Source: a virus. Taken from it: a stretch of DNA of 35,355 bases. The translations under genes were made by a program, and so were the position numbers. The notes under the pieces were generated by a model. That model had not been told where the DNA came from. It saw nothing but the letters and a program-made list of their open reading frames with translations, and did not search any database. Location of the stretch: the IMG/VR virus record IMGVR_UViG_3300037119_003595, positions 1 to 35,355 of that record; one strand, 5' to 3'. This document shows positions 6,734 through 13,411 of this stretch, in pieces (the first letter of the stretch is position 1; every line of letters starts with the position of its first letter).

Positions 6734-7054
6734 ATGATGGTCATCGCATCCACCCGCCCGATCAACTTCGCCACCCCCAAGCTGAACCGCACGGCGATCA
6801 TCCCGAACGCCGCCTACCTGGGCATCACCGCCCGAGTGACCTGCGCTGCGTTCGGTCGGTTTGAGGTTGAAGTGCAGGACGCGACGCTGGCCACGACCTC
6901 GGAAACGGTTCTCCTCAACGACGATGGCACCTGGGAGATCGGCCGACTGAGCGGCGTCAACTGGAAGACGGACGCGGTGGGCGTTCCCACCGGCCGGGAG
7001 GCCCTCGTCCTCGCGGTGGAGATGGCCGCCGAGTGGCTGACCCTGGGCCGCTAG
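6734..7054 (+). CDS. Hypothetical protein, 106 aa
   Basis: The ATG at 6734 (ATG 6737 is equally possible) lies 7-8 bases after AGGGAG. The product looks beta-rich with a C-terminal helix (REALVLAVEMAAEWLTLGR). There are no cysteine clusters, signal or membrane segments. It is a single-gene unit, with its own P4 promoter and the terminator at 7061. Function unknown. Confidence 0.7.
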   Translation: MMVIASTRPINFATPKLNRTAIIPNAAYLGITARVTCAAFGRFEVEVQDATLATTSETVLLNDDGTWEIGRLSGVNWKTDAVGVPTGREALVLAVEMAAEWLTLGR

Positions 7055-7060
7055 TCCAAA

Positions 7061-7093
7061 CGGGTGGAGCTGGGGAAACTCCAGCTCCACCCG
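7061..7093 (+). terminator. Hairpin terminator abutting promoter P5
   Basis: CGGGTGGAGCTGG (7061-7073) and CCAGCTCCACCCG (7081-7093) form a perfect 13-bp stem with a 7-base loop. The next base begins TTGCAC, the -35 of P5, so terminator and promoter adjoin exactly. Confidence 0.8.
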
Positions 7094-7123
7094 TTGCACT
7101 GCCCGGATATCGGGGGGTAAAGT
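7094..7123 (+). promoter_or_regulatory. Inverted-repeat promoter P5 with shared leader
   Basis: TTGCAC (7094-7099), an 18-bp spacer with CCCG-GATAT-CGGG, and TAAAGT (7118-7123), then TTCACATCAGCAGGAACGAC and CCGGGAGAACC before the ATG at 7167. Confidence 0.75.
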
Positions 7124-7166
7124 TCACATCAGCAGGAACGACCGACACCAAGCCGGGAGAACCACC

Positions 7167-7733
7167 ATGACGCGCTTCACCTCCGCCGCCGAGATCGTTG
7201 ACAACGCCTTCAGCGACTCCTGGGAACTGCGCTGTAACCCCAAGCTCCGCGTTGACCTCCCCAATGCTGTGTTCGTGGCCGCCGACTACTTCGCTTGCGA
7301 CCTGGGTCAGTTCAAGGGCATGGACGTGTCGGACCCCGAGGCCTACGCCTGGGAGTTCGCCGCCGAGGTCATGCTGGCTCTGGGCCTGGACACCGTCGAC
7401 AAGATCAACGACCGAGGCGCCGAGATCGCCGAGGCCCGATGGAAGGCCGCCAAGGCCCGCGAGGCCGCCCGCGACCTGGCGCAGGCCGAGTTCAGCTACC
7501 ACGTGTCCGGCTGGGACTCCAGGGGCGTGGAGCTGATGGACACCGGATTCTGCTCGGACATGGGCCTCTACGCCAGCATGGAGACACTGGAGGAGGCCGA
7601 GGCCTGGGCGGCACACCAGTTCGCCACCGACGCCCGCGTCTTCTACGTGAACGTCACGATCTACAAGCGCACCCCGGCCACGGTCGGCTGGCGCTTCCAC
7701 AAGGGCGTGAAGACCATCCACCGCCCGGCGTGA
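7167..7733 (+). CDS. Hypothetical protein, 188 aa
   Basis: The ATG at 7167 is preceded by GGGAGAACCACC from the shared leader. The N-terminus (residues 1-80) is acidic and mixed; residues 85-115 are Ala/Glu/Arg-rich and probably helical; the C-terminal third is beta-like and ends in basic residues (VGWRFHKGVKTIHRPA). No known family is recognised. It is a monocistronic unit between P5 and the terminator at 7738. Confidence 0.7.
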   Translation: MTRFTSAAEIVDNAFSDSWELRCNPKLRVDLPNAVFVAADYFACDLGQFKGMDVSDPEAYAWEFAAEVMLALGLDTVDKINDRGAEIAEARWKAAKAREAARDLAQAEFSYHVSGWDSRGVELMDTGFCSDMGLYASMETLEEAEAWAAHQFATDARVFYVNVTIYKRTPATVGWRFHKGVKTIHRPA

Positions 7734-7737
7734 CTCC

Positions 7738-7772
7738 AAGGCCCCTGACCTAAGTACCTGGTCAGGGGCCTT
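7738..7772 (+). terminator. Hairpin terminator overlapping promoter P6
   Basis: AAGGCCCCTGACC (7738-7750) and GGTCAGGGGCCTT (7760-7772) form a perfect 13-bp stem. The final TT of the stem is also the first two bases of the P6 -35, TTGTGT. The stem shares its AAGGCCCCTGA/TCAGGGGCCTT core with the terminator at 8183. Confidence 0.8.
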
Positions 7773-7800
7773 GTGTTATCCGATGATCGGGGGGTAAAGT
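7771..7800 (+). promoter_or_regulatory. Inverted-repeat promoter P6 with shared leader
   Basis: TTGTGT (7771-7776), an 18-bp spacer with CCGAT-G-ATCGG (a variant repeat) then GGGG, and TAAAGT (7795-7800). The leader has CGGGTC-AGCAGGAAC-GACCCG, a 6-bp stem around the conserved core, and AGGGAGAACCC before the ATG at 7843. Confidence 0.75.
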
Positions 7801-7842
7801 TCGGGTCAGCAGGAACGACCCGGACAAACCAGGGAGAACCCG

Positions 7843-8178
7843 ATGACCGCCACGCTCACCGACCTGATGGCCCGCACCGACCTGACGGTGATCACCGTCG
7901 TGACTGCGCCCGCCTGCACAAACGACCGCTATGTCTACGCGGTGGCCCAGGCTTCCCGCCACCTGACCTACAGCTACATGGTCCGTGTCGCAGACGGCGT
8001 CCTCGTGGGGCGCGTCCGGCGCGACTTCCGGGAGACGGTCGGGAACGCCGTTGCCGTGAACTCCTCGGGATCGGTCGTGGCGCGCGGCGACGTGGAGGAC
8101 TGCCTCCTGGCGCTCTGGCAGGCGGACACCGGCTCACTCTCGCCGGTCGCCCGCAAAGTGATGGCCGCCGCACTCTGA
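7843..8178 (+). CDS. Hypothetical protein, 111 aa
   Basis: The ATG at 7843 follows GGGAGAACCCG. The product reads as alternating beta strands (DLTVITVVTAP, YVYAVAQASRHLTYSYMVRVADG, NAVAVNSSGSVVARG) with a short C-terminal helix, possibly a small beta-sheet domain. No signal peptide or motif is visible. It is a monocistronic unit. Function unknown. Confidence 0.7.
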   Translation: MTATLTDLMARTDLTVITVVTAPACTNDRYVYAVAQASRHLTYSYMVRVADGVLVGRVRRDFRETVGNAVAVNSSGSVVARGDVEDCLLALWQADTGSLSPVARKVMAAAL

Positions 8179-8182
8179 CTCC

Positions 8183-8222
8183 CACAAGGCCCCTGACAAA
8201 GTCGCAGATCAGGGGCCTTGTG
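8183..8222 (+). terminator. Hairpin terminator overlapping promoter P7
   Basis: CACAAGGCCCCTGA (8183-8196) pairs with TCAGGGGCCTTGTG (8209-8222), 14 bp perfect. The 3' arm contains TTGTG of the P7 -35 (8218-8223). Confidence 0.8.
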
Positions 8223-8247
8223 CTTCCCCCGCCTCGGGGGGTAAAGT
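8218..8247 (+). promoter_or_regulatory. Inverted-repeat promoter P7 with shared leader
   Basis: TTGTGC (8218-8223), an 18-bp spacer with a perfect CCCCCG-CCT-CGGGGG, and TAAAGT (8242-8247). The leader AGCAGGAACGACCGGGACAC then AGGGAGAACC precedes the ATG at 8291. Confidence 0.75.
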
Positions 8248-8290
8248 TCACGCCAGCAGGAACGACCGGGACACACCAGGGAGAACCGAA

Positions 8291-9124
8291 ATGCGCACCT
8301 ACGTTGCCACCACCGTCACCATCAACTCCTCCAAGGTCACCCACTGGGGTTCAGAGAACGGAACGGGCTGCGGTGCGGGCGTCGGCGCTGGCAAGGCGAT
8401 CAACCTCGTGCAGGCAGACACCGCCACCTGCAAGCGTTGCATCAAGCTCATGGCCGCCCAGGTGGAGCTGGCTCACGCTGCCGCGATCGCTGTGAACGAC
8501 AAGCTGGTCAGCATCGCCCGCCTGGAGGCCCACCCCTCGCAGGAGGCGCGCAGTGCCGCCTACGACATCCGGGACGAGCTGCTGGCCGCTGGCTTCGCCC
8601 AGCAGGCGATCGGCAACGTTCCTTCCAAGGCCGCCGAGTTCGCCGCCGCCGCTCAGGAGCTGAAGGACATGGACCTGGCGGCCTCCGCCAAGCTCGTGGA
8701 GCTGGTGTCCGGCGCCCCCGAGACCGCGTACCCCGAGGCCGTCAAGCTGGACACCTGGCTCACTGAGGGCCTGGTGCTGGTTGGCCCGGCGACGGACTCC
8801 CTGTACGTGTTCGAGAACTGGGGGCCGGGTGGCGCTGTCCTGCGGCACGTGGACACTGGCGTTCTGGAGGCCGTCGCCCAGGCAGACGTGATCAACTGGA
8901 AGTACCTGCCTGGCGTGGGGTCCGAGGAGATCCTTCCGGTCGAGGTGCGCCTGGGCGACGTGATCAAGTTCCATCCTGAGGGCTCGTACCGCAAGGTGCG
9001 CTCGATCGTCCGTCACGGGGACACCGGCCTGTTCTCGTTCTCCATCGAGGGTTCGACGATCGAGTTCGTCCGCCACGTCCTGGAGCCGGTGCGACGCAAG
9101 GACCTGACCACGCCGCGCCGGTAG
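8291..9124 (+). CDS. Protein with N-terminal His-Cys-Cys-Cys zinc module, 277 aa
   Basis: The ATG at 8291 follows the shared leader. Residues 1-55 contain H18, C27 and C47-x2-C50 (TCKRCIKLM). The same order of one His, one Cys-Gly and a TCxxC knuckle is seen at the N-terminus of the proteins at 11434 and 15899, so this is a repeated zinc-binding module. An Ala-rich helical middle (55-145) and a beta-rich C-terminal part (VEVRLGDVIKFHPEGSYRKVRS) follow. The protein at 11434 also has GDxxxxxG segments near its end. All three genes have their own promoter of the same type. Role unknown; a nucleic-acid or protein adaptor is possible. Confidence 0.75.
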   Translation: MRTYVATTVTINSSKVTHWGSENGTGCGAGVGAGKAINLVQADTATCKRCIKLMAAQVELAHAAAIAVNDKLVSIARLEAHPSQEARSAAYDIRDELLAAGFAQQAIGNVPSKAAEFAAAAQELKDMDLAASAKLVELVSGAPETAYPEAVKLDTWLTEGLVLVGPATDSLYVFENWGPGGAVLRHVDTGVLEAVAQADVINWKYLPGVGSEEILPVEVRLGDVIKFHPEGSYRKVRSIVRHGDTGLFSFSIEGSTIEFVRHVLEPVRRKDLTTPRR

Positions 9125-9153
9125 CCCGTTCGGGTGGTTTTGGGTGGCAGGCC

Positions 9154-9183
9154 TAGACACCCCCCGACTCGGGGGGTTAAGGT
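9154..9183 (+). promoter_or_regulatory. Inverted-repeat promoter P8
   Basis: TAGACA (9154-9159), an 18-bp spacer with the longest repeat, CCCCCCG-ACT-CGGGGGG, and TAAGGT (9178-9183). The leader is different here (CAACAGCAACCACGGAGG), with no AGCAGGAACGACC core. No clear terminator lies between the stop at 9124 and this promoter. Confidence 0.65.
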
Positions 9184-9213
9184 TGCCCTACAACAGCAAC
9201 CACGGAGGCCAGA

Positions 9214-9447
9214 ATGAACACCTGCATCACGGTCGTCATCCGCAACGCCCAGAAGGTCCAGATCGCGGACAACAGCTTTCCCACCATGAAACTGGCCGAG
9301 GACTACGCCAAGGCCATGTTCGCCCGGAGCATCACCACCCACCACGCGGACTTCGAACTCCACTCCGCCAAGGGCCCCAAGAAGGTGTGGAGCAAGGACC
9401 GTAACGTCAAGAGCTGGACCCGCCAGGACTACCTGAAGAACCGCTAG
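9214..9447 (+). CDS. Small basic hypothetical protein, 77 aa
   Basis: The ATG at 9214 follows GGAGG at 9204-9208. The product is Lys/Arg-rich with two strand-like pieces (CITVVIRNAQKVQIADN) and a helix (MKLAEDYAKAMFARS), ending in a basic tail. It is monocistronic, between P8 and the terminator at 9455. Function unknown. Confidence 0.7.
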   Translation: MNTCITVVIRNAQKVQIADNSFPTMKLAEDYAKAMFARSITTHHADFELHSAKGPKKVWSKDRNVKSWTRQDYLKNR

Positions 9448-9454
9448 CCCGACC

Positions 9455-9479
9455 GGCCCCCGCCCCACCGGCGGGGGCC
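9455..9479 (+). terminator. Hairpin terminator
   Basis: GGCCCCCGCC (9455-9464) and GGCGGGGGCC (9470-9479) form a 10-bp perfect stem with a CCACC loop, followed by TCCCCCTCCC. It starts 7 bases after a stop codon. No inverted-repeat promoter follows it. Confidence 0.7.
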
Positions 9480-9507
9480 TCCCCCTCCCGACAGGAGACC
9501 GCCCCCG

Positions 9508-10047
9508 ATGCGCATCACGTCCCCGCTCCCCGGTCAGCGCCTCGCGCTCGTGGAGTTTGACTACCCGCACGAGTACGAGGACCGGGTACCGCCGATCATG
9601 GACGCGCCGCTGGACCAGGCCACCGTGATCACGTCCCTGGTGGACGGCCAGGACCTCCACAAGCCCATCCTGGACGTGGACCTCCCCGTCTCGGTGCGCA
9701 AGGGCGAGGCCCAGTACGAGGGCCTCTACGGCCTCACGCTGACCACCCCCATGCTCACGGGGCACGCCCTGGCGTTGGCCGACACGCTGGAGCTGGCCGG
9801 TCTTGGCGTGCGCGGCGTCTCGCGCAACGCGGACGCTGTCACCGTGACCTTCAGCGCCCGCGCGTTCGTCATCCCCTCCAGCACGCCCGGCCACGGCCAC
9901 CTCTACGTGGACAGGGCCATGCACTGGTCCATGTATCAGAAGCTCCTCAACGAGCTGGTGGACCAGAACGTCCTGGAGCCCGGATACGTGGGCGCCAGCG
10001 AGGCGCGCGGCTGGACGTGCGTGCGCCTCCCGTGGGTGCGCAAGTGA
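9508..10047 (+). CDS. Hypothetical protein, 179 aa
   Basis: The ATG at 9508 is preceded by AGGAG at 9493-9497. The first half is acidic and beta-like, with many Asp/Pro/Val; the middle is helical (GHALALADTLELAGL) and the end has HWSMYQKLLNELVDQNVL. There is no recognised motif. It begins an operon of five coupled genes that ends with an HNH endonuclease. No promoter of the repeat type is seen directly before it. Confidence 0.65.
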   Translation: MRITSPLPGQRLALVEFDYPHEYEDRVPPIMDAPLDQATVITSLVDGQDLHKPILDVDLPVSVRKGEAQYEGLYGLTLTTPMLTGHALALADTLELAGLGVRGVSRNADAVTVTFSARAFVIPSSTPGHGHLYVDRAMHWSMYQKLLNELVDQNVLEPGYVGASEARGWTCVRLPWVRK

Positions 10048-10313
10048 TCACTTGGGAAGAGGCGTTCGGGCCGGTGATCGCTCGAACGCCTCGCCGCCCG
10101 TCTCCCAAGAAGCCATGCACCTGGTGCGTGCGCCGCTGGCAGATGCCCGCCACGCACGTGAGCAAGTGGCCGGAGTGGATCACCGTAGAGGACGAGTATG
10201 AGCGGGAGAGTCACCGCTGGTTCCCCTCTCGTCGTGTTCTCCTTTGCGCTCTTCATGTCCGATTCGCTGCGCGGTACGAGGGCGTCCGCGTGTACCGATT
10301 CAGGAAGGTGTGA
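10044..10313 (+). CDS. Small Cys/Trp-rich basic protein, 89 aa
   Basis: The GTG at 10044 overlaps the preceding stop (GTGA). A CTWC knuckle (C25, C28) is followed about 45 residues later by CALH, which could complete a zinc site. The protein is basic, with several Trp residues (RRWQMPATHVSKWPEW). Small proteins with this layout are frequent in actinophages, but the function is unknown. Confidence 0.65.
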   Translation: MITWEEAFGPVIARTPRRPSPKKPCTWCVRRWQMPATHVSKWPEWITVEDEYERESHRWFPSRRVLLCALHVRFAARYEGVRVYRFRKV

Positions 10314-10314
10314 C

Positions 10315-10563
10315 ATGGGGGGAACCCGACGCGCACGCGCGGCCGAGTGGCGCCTGGTCACCTGGTCCTCCATGCGCCCCCGACGCTGGCGCCTGCACGT
10401 GAACCACCGTGTCCGCAGTTCCTACTGGGCGGACCACCTCGGGGAGCGCGTGTACATCATCATCAACCAGGACGACACCCAGACGGCGTGGATGGAGTCC
10501 ACGTATATGCGTCTCCTGGCGATGCGCACGGCGCCCAAGCGCAAGCAGAGGAGGCGGAAGTGA
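10315..10563 (+). CDS. Small highly basic hypothetical protein, 82 aa
   Basis: The ATG at 10315 follows GGAAGG at 10302-10307. Both ends are Arg/Lys-rich (GGTRRARAAEWR and APKRKQRRRK) and the centre is beta-like (RVYIIINQDDTQTAWMES). Nucleic-acid binding is likely from charge alone. It overlaps the next gene by 4 bases. Confidence 0.65.
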   Translation: MGGTRRARAAEWRLVTWSSMRPRRWRLHVNHRVRSSYWADHLGERVYIIINQDDTQTAWMESTYMRLLAMRTAPKRKQRRRK

Positions 10564-10718
10564 GGCGCAAGCCCTTGTTGTGCCGCGTGGGCCTCCACGC
10601 GTACGTGCCAGCGGCGGCTGGACGCGGTCCGGCCCGACCGGGCCAGTGGTTCAACCTGCTGACCCTGCCTCGGTGCGCGCAGTGCGGCCGATGGAAGCCC
10701 AAGAGGTGGTGGAAGTGA
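10560..10718 (+). CDS. Small zinc-ribbon protein, 52 aa
   Basis: The GTG at 10560 overlaps the preceding stop. The layout LLCRVGLHAY (C8, H13), then about 25 residues, then RCAQCGRWKP (C39, C42) is a short C-H-C-C ribbon of a kind often found next to HNH genes in actinophages. The C-terminus is Trp/Lys-rich. The next gene is the HNH endonuclease, again with a 4-base overlap. Confidence 0.7.
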   Translation: MRRKPLLCRVGLHAYVPAAAGRGPARPGQWFNLLTLPRCAQCGRWKPKRWWK

Positions 10719-11053
10719 CGCGCTCGCAGCCCCGAGGCACGACCAACCGGAACGAGCGGGGGAGCGCCGAGTCCCGCCGTCGCCGGAAGGTGTGGCTCCT
10801 GGAGCAGTTCGGCAACGGCAAGCGTGCGCGCTGCTCCACGTGTCCGACGTGGCTCACGTTCGAGACGATCACCGTGGACCGGTGGCCGGTCGCCGGATGC
10901 GACGGCGGCCGGTACGTGCGAGGGAACATCCGGCCGCAGTGCGCGCCGTGTGCGTCTGCTCAGGGCGGCGAGCTGGGCGCGGTGCGGAAGGCTGCTCAGG
11001 CGGCCGAGCTGTGGCGTTACGCCATTCCGGTGACGTTGCGCCCCGTGGTTTGA
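10715..11053 (+). CDS. HNH-type endonuclease, 112 aa
   Basis: The GTG at 10715 overlaps the preceding gene. The core has zinc knuckles C40-x2-C43 and C76-x2-C79, with TVDRWPVAG (D55, R56), GG at 64-65 and VRGNIRPQC (N71) between them. This matches the treble-clef HNH fold of actinophage HNH proteins, in which the first His of the active site (usually DH) is often replaced by Arg in a VDR motif. HNH proteins nick or cut DNA; some work with terminase in packaging, but no terminase is in this window. The N-terminus is basic. The His to Arg change leaves catalytic activity uncertain. Confidence 0.75.
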   Translation: MTRSQPRGTTNRNERGSAESRRRRKVWLLEQFGNGKRARCSTCPTWLTFETITVDRWPVAGCDGGRYVRGNIRPQCAPCASAQGGELGAVRKAAQAAELWRYAIPVTLRPVV

Positions 11054-11080
11054 CAAACACCCCGAATCGGGGGGTAAAGT
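11050..11080 (+). promoter_or_regulatory. Inverted-repeat promoter P9
   Basis: A perfect TTGACA (11050-11055), a 19-bp spacer with CCCCG-AAT-CGGGG, and TAAAGT (11075-11080). The -35 overlaps the end of the HNH gene. The leader (CTCACACACCAACCACCCAGG) lacks the AGCAGGAACGACC core. Confidence 0.75.
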
Positions 11081-11113
11081 GGTCCTCACACACCAACCAC
11101 CCAGGGGGCCACC

Positions 11114-11323
11114 ATGAACGCCATCCAGATCCGCACCTTCGCCTCCGAGGCCCTGGGCGTGACCTACGTCGTCCAGACCAACACGGGCGGCAAGGGGGAG
11201 CGGGAGCTGGGCTACGTCACCCGCATGGGACAGGCGTTCATGGCCTACAGCATGGGCGGCCGGGCACTGAAGCTCTACAGCCTGGAGTCCCAGGCCGTGG
11301 CGTCCTTCAAGTACCCCCGCTAG
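11114..11323 (+). CDS. Small hypothetical protein, 69 aa
   Basis: The ATG at 11114 follows CAGGGGGCCACC. The product is beta-rich (IQIRTFASEALGVTYVVQTNTGG, YVTRMGQAFMAYSMGG) and ends with LESQAVASFKYPR. No motif is recognised. It is monocistronic, between P9 and the terminator at 11330. Confidence 0.7.
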   Translation: MNAIQIRTFASEALGVTYVVQTNTGGKGERELGYVTRMGQAFMAYSMGGRALKLYSLESQAVASFKYPR

Positions 11324-11329
11324 TCCGAT

Positions 11330-11361
11330 CGGGTGGAGTCGGAACCAACCGACTCCACCCG
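11330..11361 (+). terminator. Hairpin terminator
   Basis: CGGGTGGAGTCGG (11330-11342) and CCGACTCCACCCG (11349-11361) form a 13-bp perfect stem with an AACCAA loop. TTGACC, the -35 of P10, starts 2 bases after it. The outer stem GGGTGGAG/CTCCACCC equals that of the terminator at 7061. Confidence 0.8.
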
Positions 11362-11362
11362 C

Positions 11363-11391
11363 TTGACCACCCCCACCTCGGGGGGTAAAGT
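11363..11391 (+). promoter_or_regulatory. Inverted-repeat promoter P10 with shared leader
   Basis: TTGACC (11363-11368), a 17-bp spacer with CCCCCA-CCT-CGGGGG (one mismatch), and TAAAGT (11386-11391). The leader has ATCAGGAACGACCGG and ACGGGAGAACCC before the ATG at 11434. Confidence 0.75.
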
Positions 11392-11433
11392 TCAGTACAT
11401 CAGGAACGACCGGAACGGACACGGGAGAACCCA

Positions 11434-12642
11434 ATGCGCACCTACACCTCCGGCAAGGGCAAGGTCCACCACATCCCCGCGCGGAACGAGCAGGGCACAG
11501 GCTTTCTGGCCGGGTACACGATCTACCGGTGCGGCCGGGAGTCCCTCAACGCCGTGGCTCACGCCAACGCTACCGCCACGTGCCAGGGCTGCCTGGGCAA
11601 GCTGAACACGGACGTGTTCGAGGCGCACTGGCAGGCCGAGCGTATGCGCCAGCAGGCCGAGAGCGAGGCGGCATACGCCCGCATCGCCGAGCGCGAGGAG
11701 GCCGACAAGGCCGCCCGCCAGGCCGCCAAGGTCACGCCCGCCGTGCACGTGGTGAAGCTGGAGGCGCTGCCCAACTACGGCGTGGACACCTGGGCGTCCG
11801 ACGCGTCCAAGGCCAGCGACACTGAGCCACGCACGGTCTACCGCATGCACTCGCGCTACGGCCGTGGCTCCCTGCGCTTCACCGTGTTCTACATCGGGCC
11901 GGAGGGCGAGGGGCGCCGGGTGCACCAGGGCCCCATCCTGCCTGGCCCGTACTGTGCCATGAGCCCCATGTCCTCAGTGATCAGCGCCTGGGCTACGCCG
12001 CGCGAGAACGTGGTGGAGGTCAAGGAGGGTGACGTGCTCATCCTCAACGGGGTGCCCATGATCCTGATCGACGACCAGTCCATGGACTACCCGCACGCCG
12101 TCACGCCCGCCGAGTACGGCGCACGTCTCGCCGCCCGCGAGGTGGCCAACCTGCGCAAGGAGTCGCTGACCGCCACCGGTGAGCACGCCTGGGACATGGC
12201 CCTCCAGGAGGTCCAGACGCGGATCACGGGTCTCTATCGCAACGGCCACACCGTGCTCCCGTTCGCGTTCGAGCCTCCGCTGGTCAAGGTCGTGCCGGAG
12301 CACGTGCTTCACCTGAACGACGGCGACCGGCTCCGCGTGCTGGGGGCCGAGACCATCATAGAGCCAGGCGTCTGGGCGACGCGCCTTTACCCGTCTGGCG
12401 AGGAGGCCGAGACGGAGTGGTGGCCGCTCAAGTACCTCATCCAGGACGAGGCATCGGCGTTCGAGCGGTTCCGCCCGCACGTCCTGGAGCGCTCGAACGG
12501 CCTGTCCTACCTGGTCCTGGGTTCCGAGACGTGCAGTACCACGGGGTTGCGCGGAGTGTGGCTCAACCCGGTCGGCGACGACTACCCGCGATGGGTGGCG
12601 GAGGACATCCTCCTGCGCGACTACGCGGCACCCGCACGCTAG
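11434..12642 (+). CDS. Protein with N-terminal His-Cys-Cys-Cys zinc module, 402 aa
   Basis: The ATG at 11434 follows the shared leader. Residues 1-58 contain H12/H13, C33 and C50-x2-C53 (TCQGCLGKL), the same module as the proteins at 8291 and 15899. A Glu/Ala/Arg-rich helix or coiled coil (about 60-105) follows. The rest is beta-rich, with two GD segments (VEVKEGDVLILNGVPMILI and HLNDGDRLRVLGAETII) that look like an internal repeat, also echoed in the 8291 protein. It is by far the longest of the three paralogs. No enzyme motif is seen. A modular adaptor or regulator is possible. Confidence 0.75.
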   Translation: MRTYTSGKGKVHHIPARNEQGTGFLAGYTIYRCGRESLNAVAHANATATCQGCLGKLNTDVFEAHWQAERMRQQAESEAAYARIAEREEADKAARQAAKVTPAVHVVKLEALPNYGVDTWASDASKASDTEPRTVYRMHSRYGRGSLRFTVFYIGPEGEGRRVHQGPILPGPYCAMSPMSSVISAWATPRENVVEVKEGDVLILNGVPMILIDDQSMDYPHAVTPAEYGARLAAREVANLRKESLTATGEHAWDMALQEVQTRITGLYRNGHTVLPFAFEPPLVKVVPEHVLHLNDGDRLRVLGAETIIEPGVWATRLYPSGEEAETEWWPLKYLIQDEASAFERFRPHVLERSNGLSYLVLGSETCSTTGLRGVWLNPVGDDYPRWVAEDILLRDYAAPAR

Positions 12643-12652
12643 CAATCCACCA

Positions 12653-12678
12653 GGTGGGGTAGGTGCCACTACCCCACC
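12653..12678 (+). terminator. Hairpin terminator
   Basis: GGTGGGGTAG (12653-12662) and CTACCCCACC (12669-12678) form a perfect 10-bp stem with a 6-base loop, 10 bases after the stop and just before promoter P11. Confidence 0.75.
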
Positions 12679-12686
12679 CACATCTC

Positions 12687-12705
12687 CCCCGCAACGGGGT
12701 ATAAA
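12687..12705 (+). promoter_or_regulatory. Inverted-repeat promoter P11, near-leaderless
   Basis: CCCCG-CAA-CGGGG (12687-12699) abuts TATAAA (12700-12705), the best -10 in the window. No -35 is recognisable. The ATG at 12714 is only 8 bases after the -10, so transcription should start at or next to it; GGAGGT (12708-12713) would then lie in the promoter rather than the mRNA unless initiation is earlier. Confidence 0.6.
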
Positions 12706-12713
12706 CTGGAGGT

Positions 12714-13190
12714 ATGGACGTGAACGACCCCGTGGCAAGCCCGAGTGGCCTGTACGCGCCACTCACGGCGGACGTGGTTCACCTGCTCACCAGGCTCTCT
12801 GAGCGCTACCGCCTGGAGACCGCGACCACCGAGCACGAGCCGGACGACAAGCGCCACCGCATCGCCGCCGAGGGCCTCAAGCGCCTGGGCGTGGCGGGCG
12901 GCCAGGAGCGTCACATCCTGGACCAGCTGGCCTGGCTCCACGCGACGCTCCATCAGCGCGACCTGGACCAGCTGAAGATCAAGGACAAGGTCAGTGTGAC
13001 CCTGCGCTCTGTGAATCGCCCGGCCCTTGGGTGCTCCCTGTGGACGTTCCAGGCGGCCGTTGGCTGGATCGAGCGCGACCCGTTCAGCGAACACGTGACC
13101 AGGCTCCGCGTCCGGTACGACGGCCAGCGGTACGAGCTGAAGGGAGTGGAGCTGAAGGACGTGCGGCCGGTGCGGACGGCCGCCGACTGA
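12714..13190 (+). CDS. Hypothetical protein, 158 aa
   Basis: The ATG at 12714 directly follows GGAGGT and a -10 box. The first half is helical (DVVHLLTRLSERYRLETATT, AAEGLKRLGV), while the second half has strand-like segments (DKVSVTLRSVNRP, VTRLRVRYDGQRYELKGVELKDVRPV). No cysteine knuckles or signal are present. It heads the operon that includes the tandem paralog array. Function unknown. Confidence 0.7.
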   Translation: MDVNDPVASPSGLYAPLTADVVHLLTRLSERYRLETATTEHEPDDKRHRIAAEGLKRLGVAGGQERHILDQLAWLHATLHQRDLDQLKIKDKVSVTLRSVNRPALGCSLWTFQAAVGWIERDPFSEHVTRLRVRYDGQRYELKGVELKDVRPVRTAAD

Positions 13191-13203
13191 GCCCCGAAAG
13201 GGG

Positions 13204-13398
13204 GTGCGCAAGGTGCCTGTACCAGCGGTTCGTAGCCGGTGGCGCAGCAACAAGGATGGCCGCGTGGTGACCGTGCTCCGGGTGGACGGACGGAAGGTGT
13301 ACGTCGCCGACGCGAACGGGCGAGCACGAGCAAAGTCGCTCGATCACCTGTGGTTTGACGCCAGCATGTCCGGTCAGAAGTACTACCGACCAGCGTAG
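13204..13398 (+). CDS. Small basic hypothetical protein, 64 aa
   Basis: Two GTG starts are possible: 13204, or 13213, which has AGGGGG at 13198-13203 at a better distance. The product looks like a small beta barrel (DGRVVTVLRVDGRKVYVADANG) with a basic N-terminus, similar in character to the proteins at 3836 and 4027. It follows a short CCCC-GAAA-GGGG stem-loop. Function unknown. Confidence 0.6.
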   Translation: MRKVPVPAVRSRWRSNKDGRVVTVLRVDGRKVYVADANGRARAKSLDHLWFDASMSGQKYYRPA

Positions 13399-13411
13399 GG
13401 AGAACGAGGTC

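Noticed and set aside
13192-13203. CCCC-GAAA-GGGG before the gene at 13204, similar to the promoter repeat
   Set aside because: It lacks the C of the right arm and has no TAAAGT-like -10 after it. It is more likely a small RNA hairpin or chance.
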